Source: Bacteroidia bacterium (lineage in GTDB: Bacteria > Bacteroidota > Bacteroidia > J057). From it: 64,000 bases of DNA. The position numbers were made by a program, and so were the translations under genes. Under the pieces are notes generated by a model. It was not told the DNA's origin, searched no databases, and saw only the letters and a program-made list of their open reading frames with translations. The stretch covers positions 4,216,001 through 4,280,000 of the forward strand of contig JAWPMV010000001.1 of NCBI GenBank assembly GCA_033391075.1. The letters are read 5' to 3'. Below, one piece after another: positions 19,901 through 28,350 of the stretch. Position 1 is the first letter of the stretch; the number at the start of each line of letters is the position of its first letter.

Positions 19901-20272
19901 CTGGATGCCAATCATATGTCCACCAGTCTTTTCCTCCAAAAGGAAGATGGAAGTTTTGCTTATGTGGAATTACCCAAAGAAGCTCAATATTCTCCCATCT
20001 ACAGCATGGAAATTTGGGACATAAATAAAGATGGGAATCAGGACCTTCTGCTTTTTGGCAATAATAGCTTTGCCAAATTGAGATTGGGAAAATTTGATGC
20101 TAATTACGGACAAGTATTTTTGGGGAACGGGAAAGGAAACTTTAGCTATTTAGCCCAAAATCAATCCGGCTTTAACATAACTGGTGATATCAGAGCCAGT
20201 CAGATTATCGGAGAGGGAATCTATCTCACAAGAAATTCCGGCTCCCTTTTGTATTATCAATTGAATGAGTGA
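16913..20272 (+). CDS. Large FG-GAP/VCBS-repeat lipoprotein with ASPIC/UnbV domain
   Basis: 1119 residues; signal with lipobox LIAC near residues 22-25. Two blocks of calcium-loop repeats of the form DxNxDGxxD (GDLNQDGKDD, DYDRDGDLD, ADINNDGWSD, DINGDKKPD, DVNGDGRMD) make up integrin-like beta-propellers at about 60-500 and 660-1080. Between them, at about 560-620, lies an ASPIC/UnbV segment (YTGRGYLSAVSPVLHVGLG). Such proteins are surface-exposed and common beside SusCD genes; their enzymatic role is not established. The stop codon overlaps the possible GTG start of the next gene, which points to translational coupling. Confidence 0.9.
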   Translation: MLLPYYSRIKRILCIFFLLGLIACGEEKKEAPEESPVSEEKALFQLVSPDKSGITFQNSLTEGLNTNVLMYEYFYNGGGVAVGDLNQDGKDDLYFTSNMSPNKIYLNKGELRFEDISLPSGAAGREGPWKTGVNMVDINGDQKLDIYLCYSGALPDPKRANQLFINLGNDENGIPKFEDQAAQYGLNSPAFSNQSYFFDYDRDGDLDMLLLNHNPKSLPVLTEAQTEESLRIPDPLRGLRFFENTGDKFQDVTESKGINGSALSYGLGLGIADLNKDGWPDFYVSNDYTVPDFLYINQKGKKFSNTLNESLGHNSHFSMGNDLADINNDGWSDIFTLDMLPEDNYRQKLLLAPDNYVKFDLNIRSGFHYQYMRNMLQLNNGNDTYSEIGQIAGVSNTDWSWSALFSDFNNDGWKDLFISNGYKRDYTNLDFIKYMEDFVQKKGRLMRQDVMEIIKNMPSSNVTNYIFSNEQGKGFTNKVKAWGMDRPSNSNGAAYADLDNDGDLDLIVNNVNKAAFIYENTSDQNKDSHYLQIELKGEGKNTAGIGARIEVYSDNGTQSLEQYTGRGYLSAVSPVLHVGLGKNTSADSLHIFWPSGKEEIIKAVQADQKLLIEEKNASNYQEIRLQNEKQALFVEKTSSIRSTDKSLPYRDFDRQLLLINELSHEGPCMIQGDINGDGANDLILGGNQDQASRLFINNGKDSFQEKRISAFSADKAHIDAAMDLLDADGDGDMDLYIASGGYHKLTPTDKGLQDRLYLNDGKGNFKRAVDALPTISSSAGAIAIGDINGDKKPDIFVGGRVIPGAYPEIPTSYLLINEGEGKFENKINQFLPELEKGGMITDAAFSDLNADGSEELIILGEWMPILIYEKTATKWTDQSEKYLGKAYKGWWNSLKISDVNGDGRMDLLAGNVGLNIQFQASDSEPAQLYYSDFDKNGSVDPIFCYYIQGESYPFVTRDELLGQLAKLKSKYTSFASYANHKMINIFTPDELKEVQILDANHMSTSLFLQKEDGSFAYVELPKEAQYSPIYSMEIWDINKDGNQDLLLFGNNSFAKLRLGKFDANYGQVFLGNGKGNFSYLAQNQSGFNITGDIRASQIIGEGIYLTRNSGSLLYYQLNE

Positions 20273-20277
20273 GGATC

Positions 20278-21621
20278 ATGCAAAAGAAACACCTAAACAA
20301 ATTCACAGGAATCCTTTTGGGACTTGGCCTTATGTTTCAGGCATGTGGACCCAAACGCAGTTTTAGCGAACAGGAGGTCGTTGTGGCATGGAGTGAAATG
20401 ACTTTATACATCACCCAATTCACCCCTGCCAACTCCCCTACCTATGCCTCGAGAGCAGTAGGCTATATAGGCCTGAGCATGTATGAGTCCATCGTTCATG
20501 GCTTTCCCCAATATCAGTCCATCGCTCCTCAACTCAATGAGCTGGGCGAATTGCCTAAACCTGATCCCCATCAAACCTACGATTGGCAAATGGCCCTGAA
20601 TAGTGGACAAGCGGAGATCATCCGTAGCATCTACAATCAGACGTCCGATCAGAATAAAGCAAAGATTGATTCCCTGGAAAAATTGATCTATGACTATCGA
20701 CTCTCGCAATTGGAAGACAAAAGCATAGCTAAAGTCTCAGTAGACTATGGAAAAGAGATTGCGCAGCGAATTTTCGAATGGTCCAAAACAGATGGAGGGC
20801 ATAGAGCCTATCTCAGAAACTTTGACAAAAGCTTTGTCCACCCTCAGCATCCCGGTCAATGGAAACCTCCACTCTACGCCCAATCCTTTAGCCACAATCC
20901 CCTGCATCCCTATTGGGGCGAGAACCGAACTTTCCTCAAGGAAAATACTGATCTTGAAATCCCTTATATGATTCCTTATGATACAACAGAGGGATCAGAA
21001 TATTACCAGCAGTTCATCGCGGTTTATGAAAAGGATCTTGAGCTCACGCAAAAAGAAAAAGAAATCGCCATTTGGTGGGGAGATGATCCGGACGATACCT
21101 TTACCCCGCCCGGACACTCATTTTATATCGCAAATCTGGTCGTAAAGGCCAAGCAGCCTTCCCTGATCCAGTCTGCAGAGACTTTCGCCAAGGTAGGTAT
21201 TGCAGTAGCAGATGCTTTTATCAATTGCTGGAAATGGAAATATCACTATTTCTCCGAAAGGCCCAATACCTTTATTCCGGAGTTTATAGATAGAAACTGG
21301 GAATCCTTTTGGCCCGATCCTCCTTTTCCTGCCTTTCCTTCCGGACATGCCATTCAGGCTGCTGCATCCAGTCGGGTACTTGAAGAAGTTTATGGAAATG
21401 CTTTTACTTTTATAGATAGCTCACATGTGGGTCGTGAAAGAGATGAGGTAAGAGATGTGGATTTTGTGGAAAGGCCTTTTGAGACTTTCTGGGGAGTAGC
21501 TATTGAGACTGCTGATTCCAGGTTTTTCGGAGGTATACATACACCTCAGGATAATGAAATAGGTTTGACAGAGGGAACACGTATTGCCAAACATGTAACG
21601 GATCTGAAATGGAAAAAATGA
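20278..21621 (+). CDS. Vanadium-dependent haloperoxidase/PAP2-family lipoprotein
   Basis: 447 residues from ATG 20278; the alternative GTG at 20269 overlaps the upstream stop. The lipobox is FQAC at about residues 20-23. The vanadate/phosphate pocket motifs are complete and in order: K321-x6-R328-P329 (KYHYFSERP), P354-S-G-H357 (PSGHAIQAA) and S414-R415-x5-H421 (SRFFGGIH). The vanadium haloperoxidases and PAP2 phosphatases share this pocket. The length and all-helical N-terminal half (about 40-300) fit the bacterial haloperoxidase-like family better than lipid phosphatases, and no multi-helix membrane region is present. It would act outside the inner membrane. The next gene overlaps its stop by ATGA. 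Confidence 0.88.
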   Translation: MQKKHLNKFTGILLGLGLMFQACGPKRSFSEQEVVVAWSEMTLYITQFTPANSPTYASRAVGYIGLSMYESIVHGFPQYQSIAPQLNELGELPKPDPHQTYDWQMALNSGQAEIIRSIYNQTSDQNKAKIDSLEKLIYDYRLSQLEDKSIAKVSVDYGKEIAQRIFEWSKTDGGHRAYLRNFDKSFVHPQHPGQWKPPLYAQSFSHNPLHPYWGENRTFLKENTDLEIPYMIPYDTTEGSEYYQQFIAVYEKDLELTQKEKEIAIWWGDDPDDTFTPPGHSFYIANLVVKAKQPSLIQSAETFAKVGIAVADAFINCWKWKYHYFSERPNTFIPEFIDRNWESFWPDPPFPAFPSGHAIQAAASSRVLEEVYGNAFTFIDSSHVGRERDEVRDVDFVERPFETFWGVAIETADSRFFGGIHTPQDNEIGLTEGTRIAKHVTDLKWKK

Positions 21622-23321
21622 GCCTGAAAAGTTGGGGATTCATGCTTCTCCTCCTGATTCCTTTGAGCAGTTTTTCACAGTATGAAAAATTTGAAGGCCC
21701 CATGGCCTTTACAGATATTACGGATTCGGCCGGAATACATCATCAATTTAAAGTTTATGAAGGCATGTTTGGGGGAGGAATATGTGTCTTCGACTACAAC
21801 AAAGATGGATTTGAGGACTTATTCATCACCAGTGGGATGAATGATGATGTGTTGTATCACAACAATGGAGATGGAACTTTTACCAATGTGTATGAAGGTT
21901 CGGGCCTGGAAGATACACGAGCTTTTGTAACGCAAGGAGTAGCAGGAGCAGATGTAAATCGCGATGGATGGATCGATCTCTTTATTACCACCATTACGGT
22001 TAAGGATACAGCTAATAAAATTCCACGGGCCATGAATCTCCTTTTCCTGAACAATGGAGATAATACCTTTAGGAATGCAACAGAGGAGTTTGGTCTGGAC
22101 GAACTCATTACCTTTAGTACAGCCCCCAATTTTGGAGACTTCAATGCAGACGGATATCCGGACCTCTTTGTCGGTAATTACTTTCACGAATACGAGGGCG
22201 GACTGGACCATATCAGCGACGCAACCATTGTCAATGAGCATCAGACCGCCAAAGGACATTTGCTCCTCAACAAAGGCGGCAAAAGCTTTGAGAATGTATA
22301 TGAGGATTATGGACTTAGCCACAAAGGTTTTGGCTTTGGGGGCGTTTTCACAGATTTCGACAATGATGGAGATCAGGACCTATTTGTCAATCACGACTTT
22401 GGTTACAAAAGAACCCCTGACCTTTTGCTCGAAAACCTCTATCCTAAAAAAGAATTCAGAGACGTAGCTGACGAGTATAACATGGATTTGAAAATCAATT
22501 CCATGGGTACGGCCATTGCAGATATCAATGATGATGGGCTCCTGGATTACTACATTTCCAATATCAAATTCAACTGGTTCATGCTGAGCCAGGGAGAAGG
22601 AAAGCCGTATCGGAATAAACTGAAAGAAAGAGGCATGAAGTATTTCGCCATCAGTTGGGGAAGCAATTTTGCCGATTTTGATCAGGACGGAGATATGGAC
22701 CTTTATGTATCCAATGGCGATTTGAACCCTTATTGCACGCCTATGGGCAATTTCTATTTTGTCAATGAGGGCGGACAATTTACAGAGGATGGATTGGCGA
22801 AAGGAGTGAAGGATTATGGCATTGGAAGAGGGTCAGTCATATTTGATATCGAAAATGATGGCGATATGGATATCCTGGTAGTGAATCAACAAGCGGTCAG
22901 TCATTATCCCATTCCCACCATGACCCGCCTCTACCGCAATGATTCAACTAAAGGAAACTGGATGAAGGTAGCGCTGGAAGGAGTAGAGGCCGAAAGTCAT
23001 GGACTGGGATCACGAGTGGAACTTCACTTGAATGGAAAGAAGATGCTACGAGAAATTGATGGGGGAGGCTCTAGTCATATGTCCCAGAATTCTCGTATCG
23101 CTCACTTTGGTTTGGGAAATGCAGAGCAGATAGATTCTATTGTCGTACGCTGGACAGGCGGAAATGTACAGGTAGTCAAACCCGAGGGCGTGAATCAGCT
23201 CATAAAAATCACAGAGATTCCTCAAGAAAAAAGCAGCAATTCGATGCTATGGATTTTGTTGGGAGCTTTGATACTCGGGGGTGTTTTTGTTCTTAGGAGA
23301 ATGAATGGGAAAGAGGCTTAA
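21618..23321 (+). CDS. CRTAC1-like FG-GAP/ASPIC-UnbV surface protein
   Basis: 567 residues from the ATG at 21618, which overlaps the upstream TGA as ATGA; an in-frame ATG nine bases earlier is also possible. The signal ends at FSQ. FG-GAP repeats with DxNxDG loops (FDYNKDGFEDLF, ADVNRDGWIDLF, TDFDNDGDQDLF, ADFDQDGDMDLY) span about 35-430. An ASPIC/UnbV domain follows (GLGSRVELHLNGKKMLREID through IAHFGLG). The C-terminus has one hydrophobic segment (MLWILLGALILGGVFVL) and a basic tail RRMNGKEA, a likely membrane or sorting anchor. This is the last gene of the SusCD-haloperoxidase unit. Confidence 0.9.
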   Translation: MSLKSWGFMLLLLIPLSSFSQYEKFEGPMAFTDITDSAGIHHQFKVYEGMFGGGICVFDYNKDGFEDLFITSGMNDDVLYHNNGDGTFTNVYEGSGLEDTRAFVTQGVAGADVNRDGWIDLFITTITVKDTANKIPRAMNLLFLNNGDNTFRNATEEFGLDELITFSTAPNFGDFNADGYPDLFVGNYFHEYEGGLDHISDATIVNEHQTAKGHLLLNKGGKSFENVYEDYGLSHKGFGFGGVFTDFDNDGDQDLFVNHDFGYKRTPDLLLENLYPKKEFRDVADEYNMDLKINSMGTAIADINDDGLLDYYISNIKFNWFMLSQGEGKPYRNKLKERGMKYFAISWGSNFADFDQDGDMDLYVSNGDLNPYCTPMGNFYFVNEGGQFTEDGLAKGVKDYGIGRGSVIFDIENDGDMDILVVNQQAVSHYPIPTMTRLYRNDSTKGNWMKVALEGVEAESHGLGSRVELHLNGKKMLREIDGGGSSHMSQNSRIAHFGLGNAEQIDSIVVRWTGGNVQVVKPEGVNQLIKITEIPQEKSSNSMLWILLGALILGGVFVLRRMNGKEA

Positions 23322-23384
23322 GTAAAGGTGTTAGTGTATTTGAATGTTAGGGTGTTAGAGTTGAATACAAACCCAAGAACACCT
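23318..23384. repeat. GTGTT-type intergenic repeat, copy 1
   Basis: The stretch between the convergent stop codons of the CRTAC1-like and LuxR genes carries GGTGTTAGTGTATT (23327-23340), which recurs exactly at 31874-31887. It is bounded by AGGTGTT (23326-23332) and AACACCT (23378-23384), an inverted pair whose right arm overlaps the LuxR stop codon. The first 15 bases (23318-23332) also recur at 28553-28567. Confidence 0.6.
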
Positions 23385-24018
23385 ACCACTTCCCATAATA
23401 TTTATTGATCGCCTCCGTCCGTGAATGCACATGCAATTTCCCGTAAATATTGTAGACATGCTTTTTCAGGGTCTTTTCGCTGATATGCAAAGTATCCGCA
23501 ATCTGGATATAGGAGTGTGCTTTGGATAAAAGTTCGAGGATTTCTTTTTCACGGGCAGTCAACTTATAGCTTTCTTGTTGGCTTTTCTTTCGGTGGAATA
23601 CGGAAACGACTTTCCGGGCAATATCGCTACTCATAGGAGAGCCGCCCTGATGGAGTTCTCGAATGGCATCAAGGAGGAAATCAAATTCACTACTCTTTAG
23701 CATATATGCATGCGCACCCGCTTCTAAGGCCCGAAAGACTTTTTCGTCCTCGTCATAGACCGTGCAAATCATGAATTGAAGTTGAGGATTTCCGCTTTTC
23801 AATTGCTTTATACATTCGATTCCATCTATACCCGGCAAACCGATGTCCATCAAAACGATATCCAGATCCATATGAGGGATCTTTTCCACTGCATCTTCTC
23901 CCCTTTCAAAAGCTGCCAGGCAATGGATATCTTCTACCGTTTTGAAAAGCGCTAATAAAGCTTCCCGTATATCGGTTCTATCCTCTACTATGGCTATTTT
24001 GATTTCAGATTCACTCAT
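23383..24018 (-). CDS. NarL/LuxR-family response regulator
   Basis: 211 residues. The receiver domain (1-120) has the acidic pair in IVEDRTD, the phospho-acceptor Asp58 in VLMDIGLPG, and the conserved Lys in YMLKSSEF. The C-terminal LuxR-type helix-turn-helix is LTAREKEILELLSKAHS followed by IADTLHISEKTLKKHV. The gene overlaps the histidine kinase gene upstream by 8 bp, so they are a cotranscribed two-component pair. Targets are unknown; the adjacent haloperoxidase operon, which is convergent, is only a positional candidate. Confidence 0.94.
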   Translation of the reverse strand: MSESEIKIAIVEDRTDIREALLALFKTVEDIHCLAAFERGEDAVEKIPHMDLDIVLMDIGLPGIDGIECIKQLKSGNPQLQFMICTVYDEDEKVFRALEAGAHAYMLKSSEFDFLLDAIRELHQGGSPMSSDIARKVVSVFHRKKSQQESYKLTAREKEILELLSKAHSYIQIADTLHISEKTLKKHVYNIYGKLHVHSRTEAINKYYGKW

Positions 24019-25915
24019 ATTGAGCTTGGCTTAGCGGAAAAATGAGTTCAAGTCGTGTTCCAGCTTCATCCGAGATATATAATTCGGCTCCCAGTTTTTG
24101 GGCTCTTTCCTTCATATTGCTGATTCCATTTCCCTTTCCTTCCTCCAGTCGCCCGCTTCCATTATCCCAGATCAACATTTTCATCCAATCATCTTCCCAC
24201 CTAAAAGCCAATTGAACCTGGCTGGCTCCTGCATGTTTGACGACATTGTGCAGCGCTTCTTTGAAAATTAAATATACATTTCTTCGCTGATCCCCTCCTA
24301 TCGGCAAGTCAATATCCAAATTCGGCAAGTCCCATTCCCCCAGAATCTGATGGGTATCCAGAAATTTCCGAGAGAAGTTCACGCAATAGGAAATCAAAGA
24401 CTGCAGGCTATCATTGCTGGAGGCATTTGCCCAAATGACCTCATTGAGGTCCTGCATTACCTCACTGGCGTAATGGAAAATCTTGCTTATCTCTGGATAG
24501 CGATCCACATCCAGTTTCCGCTTCAACAATTCACTCTGGAGGGCAATGGTTGTTACGGAAGCCCCAATCTCATCATGAAGTTCTTTCGAAATTCGATCCC
24601 TTTCGTCCAACTTACCTTTTAACATAGCCTCCCGCTCTATGAAAAGATTCTCTTGCCGACTTTGCAGCAATTGAAAGCGAAGTCTATCTCTTTTACGCTT
24701 CCAAATACTGAAAAGGATTACCGCCAATATTCCGAGTATAAGACAAATACCTAGCAATAGATTAAACTGCCTGCTCTTCTCGAGATACATAATCTGATTC
24801 ATAAATCCCTCCATGGCAAGATTCCGATTTTCCAATTGCTTATTCAGGCGTAGGGCATATTCATTACTTTCCTCCGAAATCTCTGCTTCCTTCAACTTCA
24901 AAAAGTCAGGCAGAAGCCCTAGAGCACGAACCGGTTCTCCTTTTGCCTGAAAATATTCCATTTCCATTTCGTACAGCAGTCGCCGTAACTTTAGGGGCAT
25001 CGCAACCTGAGCACTGTCGCGAATAACCTGATCTCTGTAGTTACTTGCCTCAGTCAGTCGATTCATTTTTATCAGGTTACGGGCAATGCCTATTCTACTG
25101 TGCAAATTCAAAGTCGGATTCGCTTCGCTTTTCTGGAGTGCTTCCTCGAATAATTGAAGCCCTTTACTCAAATCTCCCTTTTCTATATAAGCATAAGCGA
25201 GATTATGAGAAATCTGGACAAAAGAGGCCTTTTGGGAACTGGCTTTGGAAAGCTCATAGGCTTGCGATAAGAATTGATAGTTCTGTTCTGCATCATCTTC
25301 CAACAAAGCAACATTGGCAAGGCTAAGCAAACTAGTAGTAATGCCCAAGGTATCCTTTTCTGATTGGTAAATCTGCAAGGCTTCTTCTGCATAGTTTTGA
25401 GCTGGCTGAGGTAATTTCAACTGATCATAAATGCTGGCCAGATTTCCCAGCACAACAGGATAATTAGGGTGCTGATGATCCAATGCTTGCAGAGCCTTTT
25501 CATAATACGCAATGGCAGAATCCAGTTCGGTATAGGCCTGAAAAAGGATGGCCTTACTTATCCAGACAGCAGGGACATTTTCTGGCATTTCTTTGCGGCT
25601 AAAATTAAGAGCTTCTTCTGCCAGCTCTTTCCCCATATCCTTATCGCTGAGCAAAACGCCATGTAAATAGATTCCCGTGCGATAATATTCTTTTTGGCCA
25701 GCGATATAGCTATGCTTATCACTCCAGCTTCCCAATTCTTCCCACAATAAAATGGCAGAGTCGAGATGCTGAAATTGTAGTCTTTCTATATGGTCGACAT
25801 AAGATTCAGCATCTACCTGATCCTTAATAGGCGCTATTTGTGCCTCTGTTTGTGTGTTGCACAGCATAAACAGAACGAGTAAAATCTGTGCGTATATGTG
25901 TTCTCGCTTTTCCAT
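24011..25915 (-). CDS. TPR-containing sensor histidine kinase (HisKA_3 type)
   Basis: 634 residues. A signal/anchor covers residues 7-25. About eight TPR-like helical pairs span 60-340 (AIAYYEKALQALDHQHPNYP, LQLFEEALQKSEANP). One membrane segment lies at about 385-408 (FNLLLGICLILGILAVILFSIW), followed by a coiled linker. The dimerisation/phosphorylation helix has DRISKELHDEIGAS, with the histidine near residue 446. The ATPase domain has IFKEALHNVVKHAGA (N box), WDNGSGR and GNGISNMKERA. The TPR sensor should be periplasmic. It pairs with the LuxR regulator downstream. Confidence 0.93.
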   Translation of the reverse strand: MEKREHIYAQILLVLFMLCNTQTEAQIAPIKDQVDAESYVDHIERLQFQHLDSAILLWEELGSWSDKHSYIAGQKEYYRTGIYLHGVLLSDKDMGKELAEEALNFSRKEMPENVPAVWISKAILFQAYTELDSAIAYYEKALQALDHQHPNYPVVLGNLASIYDQLKLPQPAQNYAEEALQIYQSEKDTLGITTSLLSLANVALLEDDAEQNYQFLSQAYELSKASSQKASFVQISHNLAYAYIEKGDLSKGLQLFEEALQKSEANPTLNLHSRIGIARNLIKMNRLTEASNYRDQVIRDSAQVAMPLKLRRLLYEMEMEYFQAKGEPVRALGLLPDFLKLKEAEISEESNEYALRLNKQLENRNLAMEGFMNQIMYLEKSRQFNLLLGICLILGILAVILFSIWKRKRDRLRFQLLQSRQENLFIEREAMLKGKLDERDRISKELHDEIGASVTTIALQSELLKRKLDVDRYPEISKIFHYASEVMQDLNEVIWANASSNDSLQSLISYCVNFSRKFLDTHQILGEWDLPNLDIDLPIGGDQRRNVYLIFKEALHNVVKHAGASQVQLAFRWEDDWMKMLIWDNGSGRLEEGKGNGISNMKERAQKLGAELYISDEAGTRLELIFPLSQAQYE

Positions 25916-26010
25916 AAAACCAAAGCTAGTGCCTTTCCCAATCTGAGGAAATACTGATTAAGTAGTATTGTTGAGTCAGTTGAGAATCAAGAATTTAGGC
26001 AAAAAAGATT

Positions 26011-26733
26011 ATGAAAACCTTTTGTTATCTCCTTTTTAGCCTATTTGGCCTTTCGGCTTTCGCGCAAATCCCGATTTACAACTATAGTAGCGGAACTTGG
26101 AATACGACTAGCATGTCCATCAACAGTGGCCTGCAACAAACTACCATCAGTACCTTCAATCGAGCTCATCGGGATAAACTCAAGAAAAAGTACAGTCGTC
26201 CCGATCAAAGAAACAGGCGTAGCGCTGGCATTTCCAACAATGGGACGCTGGCAGCCGCCCAAAGTAGTTTTTACCGATCTTTCAATTGTCTGACTTGCAC
26301 AGCTTTGGCAAATAGGGGAAATCGAAGCGTCTCTTACTACCATAACCTCATCCTGGATTTTGATACAGAGCTTTTACTACGTGGCGGGAAGGTTGATGAT
26401 CTGGTGGATATCCTTAGCCAGGTCTATATTCAGGCATGGCAAGTTAAAAAGCCTGGACAGAACCTGAATGAACATCAAATCGCTTCCCTAAAGGAATTGA
26501 TCTGGGAAGCCCTGGTGCATCCGAGAAATAAACTCTCTCGAGCCAGTGATAGAGAAAAACAGGAAGCTTATGAAGACTTTGCCTTCAGAACCCAGCAGAT
26601 GTTGAGCTATAATCAATCTGTATCGAGCAGAATCTTTGCGGTAAAACGGGCAAATGAACTCATTCAGGACTGCCTCAAGCCCTTAAACATCTACTCTTAT
26701 GAATTAGAAGCTGATGGCTTCAAAAAAAGATGA
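26011..26733 (+). CDS. Exported protein of unknown function (possibly DUF6683-like)
   Basis: 240 residues with a clean signal peptide ending FGLSAFAQ. The mature chain has a low-complexity Ser/Thr/Asn/Arg-rich segment (about 20-90), one CLTC pair, then a helical region of about 120 residues with VYIQAWQVKK, SDREKQEAYEDFAF and a final LEADGFKKR. The helical part resembles, from memory only, the DUF6683 family pattern (a Trp helix, a KQ..AE helix, and a terminal GF); this is a weak assignment. The two cysteines could form a disulfide or a metal ligand. It precedes rtcB on the same strand with a 12-bp inverted repeat between them. Confidence 0.72.
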   Translation: MKTFCYLLFSLFGLSAFAQIPIYNYSSGTWNTTSMSINSGLQQTTISTFNRAHRDKLKKKYSRPDQRNRRSAGISNNGTLAAAQSSFYRSFNCLTCTALANRGNRSVSYYHNLILDFDTELLLRGGKVDDLVDILSQVYIQAWQVKKPGQNLNEHQIASLKELIWEALVHPRNKLSRASDREKQEAYEDFAFRTQQMLSYNQSVSSRIFAVKRANELIQDCLKPLNIYSYELEADGFKKR

Positions 26734-26794
26734 TATTATTTTCTACTGAATATCAGCCAGTTACAAAATAATTAATCATTTTTTTCTCATTAGC

Positions 26795-26825
26795 AGCTAC
26801 TGCGCAAAAACATTGCGCAGTAGCT
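26795..26825. promoter_or_regulatory. Perfect 12-bp inverted repeat upstream of rtcB
   Basis: AGCTACTGCGCA, loop AAAACAT, TGCGCAGTAGCT. It ends 34 bp before the rtcB start codon. It may terminate the upstream gene (the following bases, TTCCTACTTTG, are a poor U-run) or be an operator or 5' UTR hairpin of rtcB. Confidence 0.55.
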
Positions 26826-26859
26826 TTCCTACTTTGTATCACAACGAAAGAAAAAAGAT

Positions 26860-28266
26860 ATGGAATTCACAGGAACAGAAATTTTGACACTCGGATACCC
26901 AGAAGGAAAAGTCATCGGAATTATCCTGAAAACAGTGGCCAAACATTTCACAGCAGAAGAAAAAGATGAGGCCCTTGCTTTATTGGCCGAAATTCTGGAA
27001 GCACCAGAGAATTATCTGGAAGATGAAAAATTCGGATTGATTGCACAAGAATTGCTAAAGCCAAAGGATACCACCATTCCTTTGAATGAGGAAGTTCTGG
27101 AATACAAAATCTACGGACAGGAAGGAATTGAGGAAGGAGCCTTGAAGCAGATCAATATTGCCATGAAATTGCCAGTAGCTGTGGGAGGCGCATTGATGCC
27201 AGATGCTCATCAGGGATATGGCTTACCTATCGGCGGAGTATTAGCAACAAAGAATTCCGTGATTCCATATGCAGTGGGCGTAGATATCGGGTGTAGAATG
27301 TGTATGAGCCTTTACGATTTTCCAGAAAGCATTTTGGAGGATAAACGGGCCAATTTGAAAAAGATGTTGATGAACAACACCCGTTTTGGAAGAAAGACCT
27401 TTAAGCGAAAGATGGATCATGAGGTGATGGAAAGTGATTTGTTCAAGGAGGTGAAAGTCATCAAGGACTTGAAAGATAAGGCATATAGCCAGCTAGGTAC
27501 TTCAGGAGGGGGAAACCACTTTGTCGAATTCGGAATCACAGAGATTCTGGATGAAGAGAATGAATTCGGATTGCCATTGGGAAAATACCTGGCTGTCCTC
27601 TCCCACTCCGGTTCCAGAGGCTTTGGCGGAACTTTGGCCAACTATTACACAAAAATGGCCAGAGAGATCTGCAAACTGCCTCAAGAAGCCAAGCATTTGG
27701 CCTGGTTGGACCTGGATACCGAAGCCGGACAAGAATACTGGATGGCCATGAACCTGGCGGGAGACTATGCTTCTGCCTGCCACCAGCAAATCCATGAGCG
27801 TATGGCTGTAGGTTTGAGAGCGACTCCATTGGCGATCATCGAAAACCACCACAACTTCGCCTGGAAAGAGTTGGATGCAGAAGGCAATGATATCATCGTC
27901 CACCGTAAAGGTGCAACTCCAGCAGGAAAAGGCGTACTGGGAGTGATTCCAGGATCCATGACTGCTCCAGGCTTTATTGTGAGGGGTAAAGGAAATCCTG
28001 AGTCTATCAACTCAGCCTCTCATGGAGCTGGCAGATTGATGTCAAGAACCCGTGCGAAAAACTTGCTGGATAAGGCTGAAGTAGCTGCCTTCCTACAAAA
28101 AGCAGGAGTTGAAGTCATCGGTTCAGGCCTGGATGAGGCCCCAATGGCTTACAAAGACATCCATAAAGTTATGGATCACCAAAAGGACCTGATTGAGGTA
28201 GTCGCACAATTTCAACCTAAGATCGTGAGGATGTGTGGAGAAAATGCCTTCAGAGAATCCGACTGA
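26860..28266 (+). CDS. rtcB: RtcB-family RNA ligase
   Basis: 468 residues. RtcB joins RNA 2',3'-cyclic phosphate or 3'-phosphate to 5'-OH ends using GTP and Mn2+. Motifs in order: MPDAHQGYGLPIGGV, the metal cysteine in VGVDIGCRM, LGTSGGGNHFVEFG, SHSGSRGFGG, the metal histidines in ENHHNFAW, then HRKGATPAGKG, and the guanylylated histidine in SASHGAGRLMSR. The active site is therefore complete. The N-terminal 75 residues (LGYPEGKVIGIILKTVAKHF) are an added helical extension seen in one RtcB subgroup. No RtcA or archease gene is nearby. A strong terminator follows at 28311-28350. Confidence 0.95.
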   Translation: MEFTGTEILTLGYPEGKVIGIILKTVAKHFTAEEKDEALALLAEILEAPENYLEDEKFGLIAQELLKPKDTTIPLNEEVLEYKIYGQEGIEEGALKQINIAMKLPVAVGGALMPDAHQGYGLPIGGVLATKNSVIPYAVGVDIGCRMCMSLYDFPESILEDKRANLKKMLMNNTRFGRKTFKRKMDHEVMESDLFKEVKVIKDLKDKAYSQLGTSGGGNHFVEFGITEILDEENEFGLPLGKYLAVLSHSGSRGFGGTLANYYTKMAREICKLPQEAKHLAWLDLDTEAGQEYWMAMNLAGDYASACHQQIHERMAVGLRATPLAIIENHHNFAWKELDAEGNDIIVHRKGATPAGKGVLGVIPGSMTAPGFIVRGKGNPESINSASHGAGRLMSRTRAKNLLDKAEVAAFLQKAGVEVIGSGLDEAPMAYKDIHKVMDHQKDLIEVVAQFQPKIVRMCGENAFRESD

Positions 28267-28310
28267 TCTTTTTATCAGGCACAATCATGAATGTTGATGT
28301 ATAAAGCTGC

Positions 28311-28350
28311 AGCACCGAAGTAATCCCGCTTCGGTGCTTACTCAGTTTTT
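28311..28350 (+). terminator. Intrinsic terminator of rtcB
   Basis: AGCACCGAAG, loop TAATCCCG, CTTCGGTGCT: a 10-bp GC-rich stem followed by TACTCAGTTTTT. Confidence 0.85.

Noticed and set aside
21819-22778. Several 90-170-codon frames opposite the CRTAC1-like gene
   Set aside because: The repetitive GATGG/GACCT codons of FG-GAP loops keep opposite frames open by chance.
26860-28266. RtcB as part of a toxin or defence island
   Set aside because: Active-site motifs are complete and the neighbours are ordinary; nothing in the flanks points to defence.
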